Numbered from the stretch's first letter, positions 1 through 10,235 are shown. The stretch: DNA of 64,000 bases from Trypanosoma brucei gambiense DAL972 (GCF_000210295.1 NC_026744.1:2852001-2916000); one strand, 5' to 3'. The notes: generated from the letters alone by a model not told the origin. Program-made: numbers and translations.

Positions 1-462
1 TGTCTTCGGTCCTGGATCCGTTGTGCACTGCAACACGGACCCTATCAATGTCCACCTGTCCTTTTGTATTTGCACTGCTTCGCCCTGTATCGCAAGTCGT
101 GGCCGTTTAATAATGAAGTGCCATACCGCGACGCATTTCGTTGCGTGTGGCTTGGCCCTGGAGCCCGCTTGACTTACAGTGTGGCTCCTTCTGTTTGTTT
201 GGGACAAAAACGTAAAAATCTCCCCTCCCCCCCCTCATGGTTCTGTTGTACCCGAATTTAAGACGCGTTTGCACGTGTGAAGAACGTAGGTGTGACGGTT
301 TTCCGAATAAAGGTCTCTCTATCCCCCCTTCTCCTTTTGTAACCACTGTTCCGGTTGTTCCCCTGTATGCACGGTAGTGAGGGAAACGTGAACCGGTGCA
401 CTGGTAAGTCGTGCATTAGTAAGAAAGGGAACCATAGTAGCAGCGCAGGCATATAGATTAAA
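1..462. other. Left edge and intergenic region before VPS28
   Basis: All three forward frames are open at the left edge (stops near 110-114, about 170 and 261), so the 3' end of an upstream gene could lie here, but none of the three peptides resembles a known protein. The pyrimidine-rich stretch at about 313-365 followed by AG at 376-377 is a plausible trans-splice acceptor for the VPS28 gene. Confidence 0.4.
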
Positions 463-1119
463 ATGGAAGTGGCATTCACCATTTCGCCGGGAGAACGGCA
501 ACATGTGGAATATCTTGCAGACCTATTTGCAATTATTCTCGCGATTGAGAAAGTGGAGAAGGCCACGTTACGCGATATCATTACGCAAGAACAATACAGT
601 TCTACCATTACACGGTTGTTAGACAAGTACAAGTCTACTGTTACCTACCTCGAACAAAGTCGCAATCCGTTCTACTCCACTATTGACTCGTTTTGGGAGA
701 ACTACGGTTCTAGGTGTCCCGCTGCCCGCACGCGCATTCAGCTTTCGTTTGATGACGCCAAGCAACAACAACAACAGCAGCAAGACAGTGATGTTAATGG
801 TACTGTGGATCCTAGGCTAGTGCTAGAGTGTGGTCAGCACTTCATTACACTAATGGATTCGCTAAAACTACAACAAACGGCGGTTGATCAGTTGTACACG
901 TTACTTGCAGACCTTGTGCGTGGCTTGCAGCGGCTTGGTGTCACAGATCAGAGCTTCTTTCACCGTCTTACGACGTGGAAAGAAAAGTTTGATACCATGA
1001 ATGCCTCAGACGAACTGAGTGAACGGGACACACGCGAGTTTGCGTTTGTTTTGGAGTGTGGCTACCAGGCCTTCCACGCGTACCTTAGCGAGTCATCTGC
1101 GCGACGGCCAAAGGCGTAA
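463..1119 (+). CDS. VPS28: VPS28 homologue, ESCRT-I subunit
   Basis: The 218-residue product matches VPS28 in length and layout. VPS28 is part of the ESCRT-I complex, which sorts ubiquitinated membrane cargo into multivesicular endosomes. Residues 10-60 carry the family's N-terminal signature, including the segments YLADLFAIILAIEKVEKA and the following RD..T..qY....rLL.kYK pattern. The second half (about 125-215) corresponds to the helical C-terminal domain that binds ESCRT-II or ESCRT-III partners in other organisms. A short poly-Gln run at about 101-107 lies in the linker and is probably a lineage-specific insertion. The ATG is the first one after the pyrimidine tract and AG near 377. The VHS-domain gene at 7.3 kb could act in the same pathway. 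Assignment is by recalled similarity, not by a search. Confidence 0.85.
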   Translation: MEVAFTISPGERQHVEYLADLFAIILAIEKVEKATLRDIITQEQYSSTITRLLDKYKSTVTYLEQSRNPFYSTIDSFWENYGSRCPAARTRIQLSFDDAKQQQQQQQDSDVNGTVDPRLVLECGQHFITLMDSLKLQQTAVDQLYTLLADLVRGLQRLGVTDQSFFHRLTTWKEKFDTMNASDELSERDTREFAFVLECGYQAFHAYLSESSARRPKA

Positions 1120-1386
1120 CGCATCTAATGGGCTGTGAAAGCATTAGGTAGAATTAGTCAAGGAGGAAATTGCTGAAGCCTAAGTTGGAGGATTGGAGGT
1201 TTCCTTTACAGACTTGGGCGTTGCACTTGAGGTGTGGAGTTAGCACACATTCATTGATATCGTTCTCTTCTTTCGATGCACAAGCGTCGTTGCCGTCAAG
1301 TAAGAAAATAAATCATCCTGGCACTTTTGGTACTCCACTCGTTTTTTTGTTAAGTCCACAAAGAAAGTAGAAAGGGCGACCATTGC

Positions 1387-3132
1387 ATGTCACGCTACAT
1401 CCCACCACACCGAAAACGCGCCAGTGAAGTTGAGAGCGGCAATAGTAAAGGCCCTGGAGATGAGACCGTCCAGCACGAGGCCTGGCGGGCACTAGGCCGC
1501 AGCATCACAGGTATTGTGAACAGAGTGAGCGGTGAAAATGTTGAATTATCAGCAACAGAGCTGTTCCGTGAAAATATAATTCGCGGTCGCGGGCTGCTCT
1601 GTCGTAGTCTTATGCGGGCGCAGTTGGTCAACCCTGACATAACAAACGTGCTTGCAGCACTTGTAAGTCGCGTGAACAAAGAGGTCTCCACTGTCGGGGC
1701 CCTACTATGCAAGCGGCTCGTGGTACAGTGGCGGCGGCTACATCGGCGAAAAGACTGGGAAGGCTTGCGATGCGTAAGTCGTTTCATTGGGTGGTTGTAC
1801 GTGTTCAATATAGTAAACGTGGAGGTCGTCTATCAAATCATGCTCACACACCTTACGGCGGAGCCGCGTACTGACGATGACGTTGACCAAGCGGCCTCAT
1901 TGTTCCGTGAGACGTTCCGCTCCATGTCACAGCGTGCTGTCTCCGAATTCCACATGCACGTGCTGACGCCTATCCGTGACCTACTTGCAATGGACAACGA
2001 CGAGTGGCGGCTCTCAGCGCGTGCCCAAACACTACTAGAGGGATGTTTACACGAAGTACAGCAGTGGGAGCGCGTGAAACATTCGGTGAGTATAATCCCG
2101 GAGCACCTCCTTTTAGTGGATCCCACAGGACAGAACTGCCACGAGGTGGACTTGGAGGAAGTGACGGAAGCAGAAACAGAGGAAAAACTTGACCGCTTCG
2201 TCTACGACTCGGAGTATGAAGCCCACGAAGAAGCTTATGAGAAGGTGCGTTGCGCAATTCTGGGCGATAACTGGGAGGCGGAGTTGTTGGAGGGGATCGT
2301 TGCCGCAGAAGATGCTGATGAAGAGGAAGAGGAGGGGGAGGGAGCGGAAGAACAAGGGGAGACGCAAGGCAGTGTTGACCCATCTAAACAACTTATTGAT
2401 GAGCGGGAGCGGCAAATTCGCAGGGAGGTGTACATGGCGATGCGTAGTAGCGTTCGGGCGGACGAAGTGGTGCACAAGATACTGAAGTCCATTCAACCGG
2501 ATGCGGAACGTACCGTGTGCTTTATGGTGATAGAAGGCTCTTCTGAGGAGACCTCCTACAGGAAGATATACGGTATGGTAGCAGAACGACTGTGTAAAAG
2601 CAACACGAAGTTTCAAGGATATTTTGCAGAGGCGTTCCGTCTGCGGTACACGCGTGCCGAGGATCTAGAGGAAAAACAGATCGAGTACACATGCAAAATT
2701 TATGTCCACTTACTCAGGACGGATTCACTCCCATGGCACAAGTGTCTTTCCGTACTTGATATTGTTGAAAACAACATGTCACAGCGTCTAGTCATTCAGT
2801 GGCTTCTACAGGGGCTTGCAGAGGCAATGGGAATGCGTGCACTCAGAAAGAGGTTTGAAGACGACAAGGAATTGAGAATCAGCACACACAAACTCTTTCC
2901 CATAGACTCAAACACTTCCGAAGAGGAACTGGAGCGGGCGGTTAATATGTTTGAGGCAATGGGGTTGGGTGACTTGGGAAGTAAAACAAGAGGACGGCTG
3001 GAAGAGATCCGCGCCGCAAGACGAGCGAACAGCAGTCACCATTACTACGGGGCTTCGGGTGATCCTAGTTATTGTGACAATCAAAAGAAACCCAGCAAGC
3101 GACTTCGCGATGGCGCACTGGAGTACGCGTGA
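1387..3132 (+). CDS. CWC22: CWC22-like pre-mRNA splicing factor (MIF4G + MA3)
   Basis: The 581-residue protein begins with a basic segment (SRYIPPHRKR), followed by an MIF4G-type helical repeat domain at about residues 35-220. That domain contains the CWC22-like run LFRENIIRGRGLLCRSLMRA. An acidic stretch follows at about 305-325, then an MA3 domain at about 345-465. CWC22 is a spliceosome protein; in animals it recruits eIF4A3 and so starts exon-junction-complex loading. In trypanosomes cis-introns are very rare and every mRNA is trans-spliced, so the role here would mostly be in spliced-leader trans-splicing (inference). The protein is shorter than animal CWC22, which has a long RS-rich tail. 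The start codon is preceded by a T-rich stretch at 1339-1352 and several AGs. Confidence 0.85.
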   Translation: MSRYIPPHRKRASEVESGNSKGPGDETVQHEAWRALGRSITGIVNRVSGENVELSATELFRENIIRGRGLLCRSLMRAQLVNPDITNVLAALVSRVNKEVSTVGALLCKRLVVQWRRLHRRKDWEGLRCVSRFIGWLYVFNIVNVEVVYQIMLTHLTAEPRTDDDVDQAASLFRETFRSMSQRAVSEFHMHVLTPIRDLLAMDNDEWRLSARAQTLLEGCLHEVQQWERVKHSVSIIPEHLLLVDPTGQNCHEVDLEEVTEAETEEKLDRFVYDSEYEAHEEAYEKVRCAILGDNWEAELLEGIVAAEDADEEEEEGEGAEEQGETQGSVDPSKQLIDERERQIRREVYMAMRSSVRADEVVHKILKSIQPDAERTVCFMVIEGSSEETSYRKIYGMVAERLCKSNTKFQGYFAEAFRLRYTRAEDLEEKQIEYTCKIYVHLLRTDSLPWHKCLSVLDIVENNMSQRLVIQWLLQGLAEAMGMRALRKRFEDDKELRISTHKLFPIDSNTSEEELERAVNMFEAMGLGDLGSKTRGRLEEIRAARRANSSHHYYGASGDPSYCDNQKKPSKRLRDGALEYA

Positions 3133-3704
3133 GTGAGAATCTGTCATGACTTGTGGAAGCCAACTTTCGTATGTGGAAAAGAGGCAACTTTTTATTTTTC
3201 CAACAGTACTGCATTAACGTGCAGTGTTGTTTAAAACCGTAAGGGTTTCGGATGGACCCTTTTCCCCTCGAGTTAAAGGTTAGGGGTAAGGAAATTCCCC
3301 ATAGGATGATACCGCGCACTCATGCAGCGTTCGCTTACTTTGGTGTAACTTGTTGTGGAGAGCACTGGCGTTGTTTCTTGTGTTGTTGTTTGCGCTGTTT
3401 GACGGGCCCTTGATCACTAGGCAAAAACAATTTTTTTTTCTTAACTGTACTTCTGTCTGTTGTAAGACGAATAAATTTTAGATATTTGAATTTCCTGAAA
3501 TAATATATTACGGGTAGTTTAGAAAAGGCAAACTTACAAAAAGAAAATAAAGAGAGGACAACAACACTATTAGACAGCACCGTACCAGTTACATACGCCT
3601 AAATATTTTATTTGGTAAACACATATTTAGAAAAGAAAGTGTGTTTCGGAAAGGAAAGAAATTTGTCAAGGGGAAAGTCAAAGTCATAATAGTAACCTAT
3701 TGAA
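3133..3704. other. Intergenic region, CWC22 to kinesin-like gene
   Basis: AT-rich, with no credible ORF. T-rich runs at 3361-3400 and 3431-3462 are each followed by an AG (3419-3420 and 3465-3466), which could serve as trans-splice acceptors for the downstream gene. Confidence 0.4.
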
Positions 3705-5558
3705 ATGCAAGCCGACACATTTGCTTATGCGCGTGTGGTTGTGCGAGTTCGGCCCTTCACCGACGAAGAGGCGAAGGTCTGTCCTGAGGACAGTCCCGTT
3801 CCGCGGGAAATTGTTGTTTGGGATGGAAACAGGACCTTAACAGTTCTCGATGCTACCAACGAGTTTCTACCACGCAAAAACGGAAAGTTTGAAGTGCAAA
3901 AAGTGATGTGGTCTTTTGTGGACGACTACCAACCAAGCGCGGTGGTACATAAACAAAAAGATGTTTACGACGCAATTATGAAACCTGCTATTGGGCGTAT
4001 CCTAGACGGGCAAAACACCGCGTTTTGTGTAATGGGAGGGGCGGGGAGCGGGCGTGTGTATTCTCTCTACGGCAATAGCGTCGATGGATTAGAGGGCGGC
4101 ATTCTTCCACGCTTTACTGACGAAATATTGGCCGCCTTCAAGCGCGAAAAGCGGGAGGACAGCACTGTCAAGTGCCAAGTTGAGGCAATTGATGTGTCCA
4201 ACGAGACCTATGTGGATCTGCTTGCGCCAAAGCGTAAACCCGGGGCTAACGCTCAACAGGAGTACAAACTCGTACTTGATCCAGTGGAGGGTACCAAACT
4301 TCAGGGGGTGACGCGCGTTGATGTGCAAAAACCGGCCGACATGCTAAACATAGTGAGGCAGCTGTCGCAAGTGGTGCCCAAGCGTAACTCCTGTCACACT
4401 GTCACTCTACGCATTGTTGAGTCCTTTCAGTTCACTGATCCCGAGCAAGGTCAGGCAGTCACAATGTCACGTCGCGTAAACGTTCTTTTTGCCCTTTTGC
4501 GGAACATGCCGCTCGGTTTCCAGCGCTGCGTTGACATTGCTGTGGAGCGTGACAGTGGTGAGAACCCTCTGGGGAAGGTACCAACACGCGACACGGCTTT
4601 TACGAAGCTCTTCCCTGACTTACTGCAGCACGGCTACCACTTGAATTTCCTTTGCTGCGTCAGCCCCTTCTATGAGCATGTCCGTGAGACGATGCAGACG
4701 CTTACAGTAGCAACGAAGTTATCGAAACTGAAATGCAGCCCGAAGCGCTCACAAGATGAGGCACTGGTTCAACTGCGAACACTGGCTGCAGAGGTAAAGA
4801 ATCTTAAGTCCGAGATGGTAAAGCAATCAGAGTCCACGAAGATTGTACAAAATGAACTCAATGCACGTGAATTGGCGTTGATGAAGCAGGAAGCCGCCCA
4901 CCATGAATGCCGGAACAAGTTGTTGGCATCTTCAGAGAGATTGAGCATAGCAAGGACAGCGTTCAAGTTGAATGTGATCCGCACGGCAGTGCATCGCAAG
5001 AAGTTCCAGGATTCGGTGAGCAAGTTAAGGCGGGCTTTGGCGGATGTGGAGGTGGAAAAGGACAAAGCGGATGCCAATATGGTTGCGGCATCCCGTGAGA
5101 CGGGGGAAATTGAAAAGAGGATACTGCACACAAATAGGCAAATCAAAACTCAGGAAGAAGTTAATGCTGTGTGCGAGGAAAAGGTTCAGAAGCGGGTTGA
5201 TGGCGAAACGAAGTTGAAGAAGATCCTCGCATTCTTGAATGCATCTCCCGAGGAGAGGTTGCGCCTAATCGAGATGGACGTGGAGGCCAAAGAGCAAGGG
5301 CGGGCTGAAGAGGAGCAGCTGGAAAAGGAAATGGCAAAGATCACAAAGGAACTTGAGGAAATGGAGGCACGTTGCCGGGCTATCGAAAAGGAATTCGAAT
5401 CGGTGCATCAAAAGGAGGGGGTAACCCGTGAGAAGGTGGACCTAAAGGCGAGACTCAGCAGTATGGAAAAGGATATCGCGGGAAAGGAAGAAGAAAACAG
5501 GCAGCTGAGGATTCAGGCGGAGACTAAGTCTTCAGGATGCCAGTGTGTTACCATGTAA
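3705..5558 (+). CDS. Kinesin-like protein with degenerate motor, coiled coil and CaaX-like C-terminus
   Basis: The 617-residue product starts like a kinesin motor: the first beta strand reads YARVVVRVRPF, and a motor-like region runs to about residue 340. The nucleotide-binding motifs are damaged. The P-loop position reads GGAGSGRVYSLYG where active kinesins have GQTGSGKTYTM.G, so the key Lys and Thr are Arg and Val. The switch I region has RNSCHT instead of SSRSH, and no DLAGSE-type switch II is visible. Residues about 350-605 are charged heptad-rich coiled coil. The protein ends in CQCVTM, a C-a-a-Met box of the farnesylation type with a second Cys two residues upstream that could be palmitoylated. 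I infer a non-motile, possibly membrane-anchored scaffold. ATPase or motor function is unlikely. Confidence 0.8.
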   Translation: MQADTFAYARVVVRVRPFTDEEAKVCPEDSPVPREIVVWDGNRTLTVLDATNEFLPRKNGKFEVQKVMWSFVDDYQPSAVVHKQKDVYDAIMKPAIGRILDGQNTAFCVMGGAGSGRVYSLYGNSVDGLEGGILPRFTDEILAAFKREKREDSTVKCQVEAIDVSNETYVDLLAPKRKPGANAQQEYKLVLDPVEGTKLQGVTRVDVQKPADMLNIVRQLSQVVPKRNSCHTVTLRIVESFQFTDPEQGQAVTMSRRVNVLFALLRNMPLGFQRCVDIAVERDSGENPLGKVPTRDTAFTKLFPDLLQHGYHLNFLCCVSPFYEHVRETMQTLTVATKLSKLKCSPKRSQDEALVQLRTLAAEVKNLKSEMVKQSESTKIVQNELNARELALMKQEAAHHECRNKLLASSERLSIARTAFKLNVIRTAVHRKKFQDSVSKLRRALADVEVEKDKADANMVAASRETGEIEKRILHTNRQIKTQEEVNAVCEEKVQKRVDGETKLKKILAFLNASPEERLRLIEMDVEAKEQGRAEEEQLEKEMAKITKELEEMEARCRAIEKEFESVHQKEGVTREKVDLKARLSSMEKDIAGKEEENRQLRIQAETKSSGCQCVTM

Positions 5559-5709
5559 GCGCGTAGACGTTTGCTGTACTCCTCCATACCGTTTCCATGG
5601 TGCATCGTTCAAACGTCCAAGCCAGAATCCGTTAATACACCCCGCGGTTTGCGGGTGACATACTGCGCGTGGGTCCACATGATATACCCACCTGCTTTTG
5701 TAATTATAT

Positions 5710-5711
<2 letters not shown>

Positions 5712-5765
<54 letters not shown>
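5712..5765 (+). repeat. (GT)n microsatellite
   Basis: An uninterrupted GT dinucleotide run of about 54 bp, with GT on the coding strand, as in the other long dinucleotide tracts of this window. Confidence 0.95.
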
Positions 5766-5768
<3 letters not shown>

Positions 5769-7214
5769 AATTAGGAAGTGGCAGCTTTGGTTGGTTGGTG
5801 AGTGAAGAAAGAGTAAGGGAGGTTCGTTGGAAGGAAATTATTCATCGCCATTTCCAAGTCTGTAAACACAGAAGAACCTCACGGCCACCACCGTAAAGCT
5901 CGTATCTGGGATATTTGTTTACAGGTAGAACTACTGTATAAGAAAGAGAAATAACAAGGTCCGTTCTTTTTTTCTATTTCTACTATTCAATAGGACAAGA
6001 AAACGGAGCGCCGTGGGCCCTTTCGGAGTCGAAGGGATGACAGTTGGCGACGGTAGGGAGAATATAGCAAGGGGAAAATAGATGAGCAGTGGGTCGCGGA
6101 GCAAGCGTCAGGAATGCAACCCACACACCAACATCATTTGTGTTTTCGGTGGTTAACCAACTTCAACCGTTTCATGCGTAAACTAAAAAAAAAAAACGGC
6201 CGCGGTCGTAAATGGAGGAAGCGTGTCGAAGGGTAAAGGGGAGCTACCACCAGTCTCAGGGAAGGGAAGAAAAAAGAAGATGTTTTGGAGGCGTTGAGAA
6301 AGAGCTGAGGAAGTAAAGTGGGTCTCTTGTTCTTTTTTTTTTCATTTTCTGCTTGTTTGTTTGCCGCCAAAAATCAAAAAGGTATGAACCACTGCAGAGT
6401 CGAAGGTGGTGCAGGAGAAATAAAGGAGTGTACATGGCCACGAACTTGTACATCAATTCACATCGACGTCCCATCGGTTCGGAATTGTTTTCTCTTCTAT
6501 CTTTGGAAACGTCTTCCTTACTTGTGTATTTTTTTTTCAGAATTTTCGGCCGTTATCATTTTTTCTAGTCTTGTTCGTCCATTTCCCCCCTTCTTTGATA
6601 TCCCACTCTCTGTTGGTTGATTTTGTTCCGTCACCTCAACAAACATTACGTGGTCCCTCACACCCTACAAGCCTACGGAAAACTCGATAAATGTGATAAA
6701 GTTGGTATTTTTTTTTTCTTGCCCTCTTCCTCTTTCGACTGGCAGACTTAACAAGGGTTACGATTAGAAGGGTTTATATTCATACGTGTGCGTCTTGTGT
6801 ATTTGATAGGCTCATTTTTCATCAACTGGTGGCTGCTTGTTCGTTTGTTTGGTGTGAGGAAATGCGACTCTGGGGGTTCCTCATGTGGACTCTGGAAAGT
6901 AACTCATGTTACTGATGGGGAGGTGTAATACTTGCCCTCTGTTGTAGTTTGCATCTTCCGGTTATTCGATCCTCGGGCACTTCCCCTGTGGCGTTTCCCT
7001 GACCTGGGGGAAATGAGAAGCTGTGAGAAGATTTGGACTGGTGAAATACAGAAAAATAAAATTGGTTAAAGGAATGGAAAGCGACGGTGAAACAAGTAGA
7101 GAAGAAGCCGCTTCCGTGGATGCCGGAGTGCTGTACGGATTTCGTTTTCAACCCACTGTGTGCACTTATGTATGCACGGACGTAGGAAATGTTTGTTTGG
7201 TAAAGAATGAATCT

Positions 7215-7257
7215 GTTTTGCCCTTTTCTCCTTCTCGTTTTGTGTGACTTTAACCAG
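7215..7257 (+). promoter_or_regulatory. Predicted spliced-leader trans-splice acceptor for the VHS gene
   Basis: A pyrimidine-rich run at about 7217-7244 is followed by CAG ending at 7257. This lies downstream of an in-frame ATG at 7207, so the mature mRNA would lack that codon and translation would begin at 7315, 57 bases after the acceptor. Confidence 0.6.
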
Positions 7258-7314
7258 GGAAAAAAAGGGGGGAATCGAAAAGAAAAAAGAGAAAAAAGAG
7301 GGGAAACAAAAAGA

Positions 7315-8691
7315 ATGGTGCTCCTCTCTGTTCTGGATAAAGCAAAGGACATGGCTTCGCGTCTTCTACCAACGCCTTACCTGGAACTTGTAGAGGAGGC
7401 CACTGAACCATGCTTAAGTACTCCTAAACTATCGGCTGTGACGCTGCTATGCGACAATGCCAATACGCGGGCGGAAAGCGTGGCCGATGTTGTGCGGGCT
7501 GTCCGCCGCCGCATCGCCAATTCTGATCCAACTGTGCAGTATCTCACAGTTATTGTGCTGGAGTCGCTTGTCAAAAATTGTAACACGAAGTTGCACACGG
7601 AAGTCGCTGCGCAGAAAGGCATTGTGAAGGAACTGTACAACATTGCCACCCGCAGCGCTACCAGTGAGAAGGAGTGCTTAGCGAAGGAAGCAGCTTTGGC
7701 GCTCATTCTTAATTTCTCTGTTTGGTTTGCAGGGCATCCCAACAGCCGGTTAAAGTTCTTGACGTCAGTCGCTGAGGCTGTTCGACGGGCTGTAGGGCCC
7801 AATGCATTTGATGGAATCCAGCCCGACATTGATACGCGACTCTCCATGGCAGTAGGCCCAACGGGCCAGCGCACCCGTCCCCCGGCGAAGCAACCGAACA
7901 AATCAATACACCACCCACCAGAAACTGGACTCCCGCCGGGAGCACACGTGGTAGACGCAATTGGCATCGTTTTACCAACGGACGAGGAGCTAGGTACCAT
8001 GCTTGACGTATGTATGACCCTTGCAGAATACCTCAATGACATCAAAGTGAACGAGGACGGAAGTGTAGAAATGGATGACGTTATCGAGAGTATTCTCAGT
8101 AGTATACGCAGCAGCAATAAACTAATTTTATTGATCCTTGGTTCTGATCTGAAGCCGAGTAACAGGGAAATGCTTGTGGATGTTTGCAACAGCCAAAATA
8201 ATCTGATGCAGCGCCTGTCCAAGCGGGCACCCTCACAAGATACACGACAGGGCGGCACCACAGCACAATCGACTTCAGATTCACTGTCGGGGGCCTCGGC
8301 GGCTGCGACCGCTAAAACGCCATCAGCAAGTTCAAAAATGACGGCGGCAAGTGCAGCAAAGCCAAGTGCCCCACCCGAAACCCCAAAGGAGCAGCCGGTG
8401 AAATTGTTGGGCGCATCTCAAACAGTGAAAAGGCCAGTGAAGCCAACAGGGGGTGAAAGTGCCGCACATCCACAAAACCCTCTTGACCTACTTGACGACC
8501 TATTCCCGGCTGCGCCCGCCCAGGCTCCTGCAGCGGCGCCGCCGGCAGTTGAGGCGGTGGGAAAGGGAGCAGAAAATAACTGTGAAGATATGTACAGTAG
8601 TGAAGAGGTTTCTGAAGAAAGAAACCGGAAACCGGTTAAGCACGTTTATACCGATTTTGAAGACCTTTTGGCGCGACAGGCACCAAAGTAG
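7315..8691 (+). CDS. VHS-domain protein, TOM1/GGA/ESCRT-0-like adaptor
   Basis: The 458-residue product has an N-terminal VHS-type superhelix at about residues 1-140, with motifs typical of the fold such as LCDNAN and VLESLVKNC. A second helical region at about 215-300 could be a GAT-like three-helix bundle. The rest is low-complexity Ala/Pro/Ser linker. Near residues 385-400 it contains NPLDLLDDLF, which combines an NPL and a clathrin-box-like LLDDLF, and the C-terminus has FEDLL. VHS proteins of this kind bind ubiquitinated or dileucine cargo and clathrin on endosomes or the trans-Golgi network. A longer reading frame begins at 7207, but its first 36 residues are Lys/Arg-rich and are separated from the rest by the predicted trans-splice acceptor, so I chose 7315. 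Which subfamily it belongs to is not clear. Confidence 0.8.
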   Translation: MVLLSVLDKAKDMASRLLPTPYLELVEEATEPCLSTPKLSAVTLLCDNANTRAESVADVVRAVRRRIANSDPTVQYLTVIVLESLVKNCNTKLHTEVAAQKGIVKELYNIATRSATSEKECLAKEAALALILNFSVWFAGHPNSRLKFLTSVAEAVRRAVGPNAFDGIQPDIDTRLSMAVGPTGQRTRPPAKQPNKSIHHPPETGLPPGAHVVDAIGIVLPTDEELGTMLDVCMTLAEYLNDIKVNEDGSVEMDDVIESILSSIRSSNKLILLILGSDLKPSNREMLVDVCNSQNNLMQRLSKRAPSQDTRQGGTTAQSTSDSLSGASAAATAKTPSASSKMTAASAAKPSAPPETPKEQPVKLLGASQTVKRPVKPTGGESAAHPQNPLDLLDDLFPAAPAQAPAAAPPAVEAVGKGAENNCEDMYSSEEVSEERNRKPVKHVYTDFEDLLARQAPK

Positions 8692-9395
8692 TGTTAGCAA
8701 TAACTCTCCACTGGGTGGGTGGTACACCAAGTATACATGATATTAGCATGGGTAGATTTGCGTGCGTGCGTGTTGGGTCGTTTTACGTAATGCAAATATG
8801 TTCAAGATCCTTTTCGTCTCAACTGGCATTTCGAATCAAAAGACAAGGGGGAAAAAGCAAAGGAAGGAGATGGCGCAACCAGATCCTCATTTTTTGTTCC
8901 TGAATTTGTACCGGTGGTTTGAACGTAAGTGGAGCGTTGTCGCAAGCTCTGGTCCCATGCGTTTAGTGCAGTTTTTAAGTATGGTACCGTTTTGTAGCGC
9001 TCGCAGGGCTCTAAGCATCATTTTTGTGGATACCACTACGCGAAAAAAAAGAAGTTGTTATGTGTTTTTATTTCCACTCCCGCACACTAGCATCAACATC
9101 TTTATCGTGCAGTGGTTACCTATGTTATTTCTTTTTTTTTTTTATTAGTGTCAGTCCTACTATTTATTCATTTTTGCAACTATCAGGACTAACTGAGCTT
9201 GGCTCTGCAATCTCACGGCGTGACGGTCCACATCTCCTTTCCTGTGTAACTAAAGGTAAAAGAAAAGGTCAATACAAGGCACTAACACGCATTCCTAACT
9301 CAGAGAAGGACAACAATTGGAGTCTCATCGTTCCACAAAAAAAAAAGGGGGGGGCGTAGAGAAAAGCGACGGTGCTTTAAAAGAAAGGAAAGAAG
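8692..9395. other. Intergenic region, VHS gene to porin-like gene
   Basis: No credible ORF. A long T-run at 9131-9143 and a mixed pyrimidine stretch to 9180 are followed by AGs at 9147-9148 and 9185-9186, which are likely trans-splice acceptors. A purine run with poly-A and poly-G lies at 9338-9355. Confidence 0.45.
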
Positions 9396-10235
9396 ATGGG
9401 TCCCAGTGAGTACGATGAGTTGGAGAACATCGTCGAACGCTGTAGCGCAAGAGGACCAAACACATGTGGGTGGAAAATCACTATGACAGAGGACATACAC
9501 GATGAACCGGACCGTCTCAATGGCTACCCATTTGCTGACCACAACGGTATCGGAGTGCGGTTATCTTACACCAAAGGAAGCATCACGGTCCGGGCTAATG
9601 TGAGTTCGAACCCCAAGACCACATGGTGTGATCTTCTTCCTACTCTCAAATGGAGGCGAGACGCGCATGGCGCCCAACATACCTTTTTCCTCCACATGGC
9701 CGCAACGCCCAGGTTTACGTACACATTGCGTCACCCGGAGTTTTTTATCACATCGGACACAAATCTGGTGGATGGGTTTGTCTCCAGATGCACAGCAACC
9801 ACACGCATATCACCAAAAAATCAGGTGGGTGTGTCATTTACGTATGACCCCAGCAGAAGTGGTTTGAAAGACTACACGTTTCTTTTTGCACGGGAGGCGT
9901 GTGCCGCCGTGCTCGGTGGTGACGTCGTGGCCAAGTATAACGCCACCCGCGGTATAGGCCTTCACCTTCGTGTTCCGACGAACGCATACACCAGTGCGGT
10001 TGTCTTGGCAGAAAAGCAGCGGTTCATAGTGGGAGCAGAGGCTCGCTCATCCTGCGGTGCTCAGATGTTAATGAATATAAACCTAGTCGATCAGAGGGCT
10101 GAAGTGGCTCTTTCGCGATTCTTTGGCCCAGTCTGGCAAGTGGCACTCAACTACTCAGCAGTTCTGAACAAGCCTACCACTGGGTATATTTCGACAGTGT
10201 CCCCCCGGTTTGGTATTGTTTTCACAGGAAGGTGA
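9396..10235 (+). CDS. Porin/VDAC-like mitochondrial outer-membrane beta-barrel protein
   Basis: The 279-residue protein has the length of VDAC and the alternating polar/hydrophobic strand pattern of a beta barrel, with no hydrophobic helix or cleavable presequence. The C-terminus (SPRFGIVFTGR) fits the mitochondrial beta-signal, a polar residue followed by Gly and alternating hydrophobics, which directs insertion by the SAM complex. Kinetoplastids are known to carry several divergent VDAC-family barrels besides the main metabolite channel. This protein is too short for the approximately 40-kDa barrel that anchors mitochondrial DNA in trypanosomes, so I favour a VDAC-like paralogue. Substrate and partners cannot be read from the sequence. 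Confidence is moderate because such barrels diverge quickly. Confidence 0.6.
   Translation: MGPSEYDELENIVERCSARGPNTCGWKITMTEDIHDEPDRLNGYPFADHNGIGVRLSYTKGSITVRANVSSNPKTTWCDLLPTLKWRRDAHGAQHTFFLHMAATPRFTYTLRHPEFFITSDTNLVDGFVSRCTATTRISPKNQVGVSFTYDPSRSGLKDYTFLFAREACAAVLGGDVVAKYNATRGIGLHLRVPTNAYTSAVVLAEKQRFIVGAEARSSCGAQMLMNINLVDQRAEVALSRFFGPVWQVALNYSAVLNKPTTGYISTVSPRFGIVFTGR

Larger units (their letters stand above)
5559..7314. other. Long intergenic region with (GT)n
   Basis: 1.75 kb with no convincing coding frame. It holds a (GT)n tract at 5712-5765, several T-runs (6338-6360, 6530-6540, 6705-6720) and, close to the next gene, the likely trans-splice acceptor ending at 7257. Most of it is probably the 3' UTR of the kinesin-like gene plus spacer. 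Confidence 0.5.

Noticed and set aside
1..261. Open frame from the window edge to 261 as a partial gene
   Set aside because: All three forward frames are open at the edge; none looks protein-like enough to choose.
7207..7314. N-terminal extension of the VHS protein
   Set aside because: The predicted splice acceptor at 7257 lies inside it and the encoded residues are a Lys/Arg-rich reading of a purine run.
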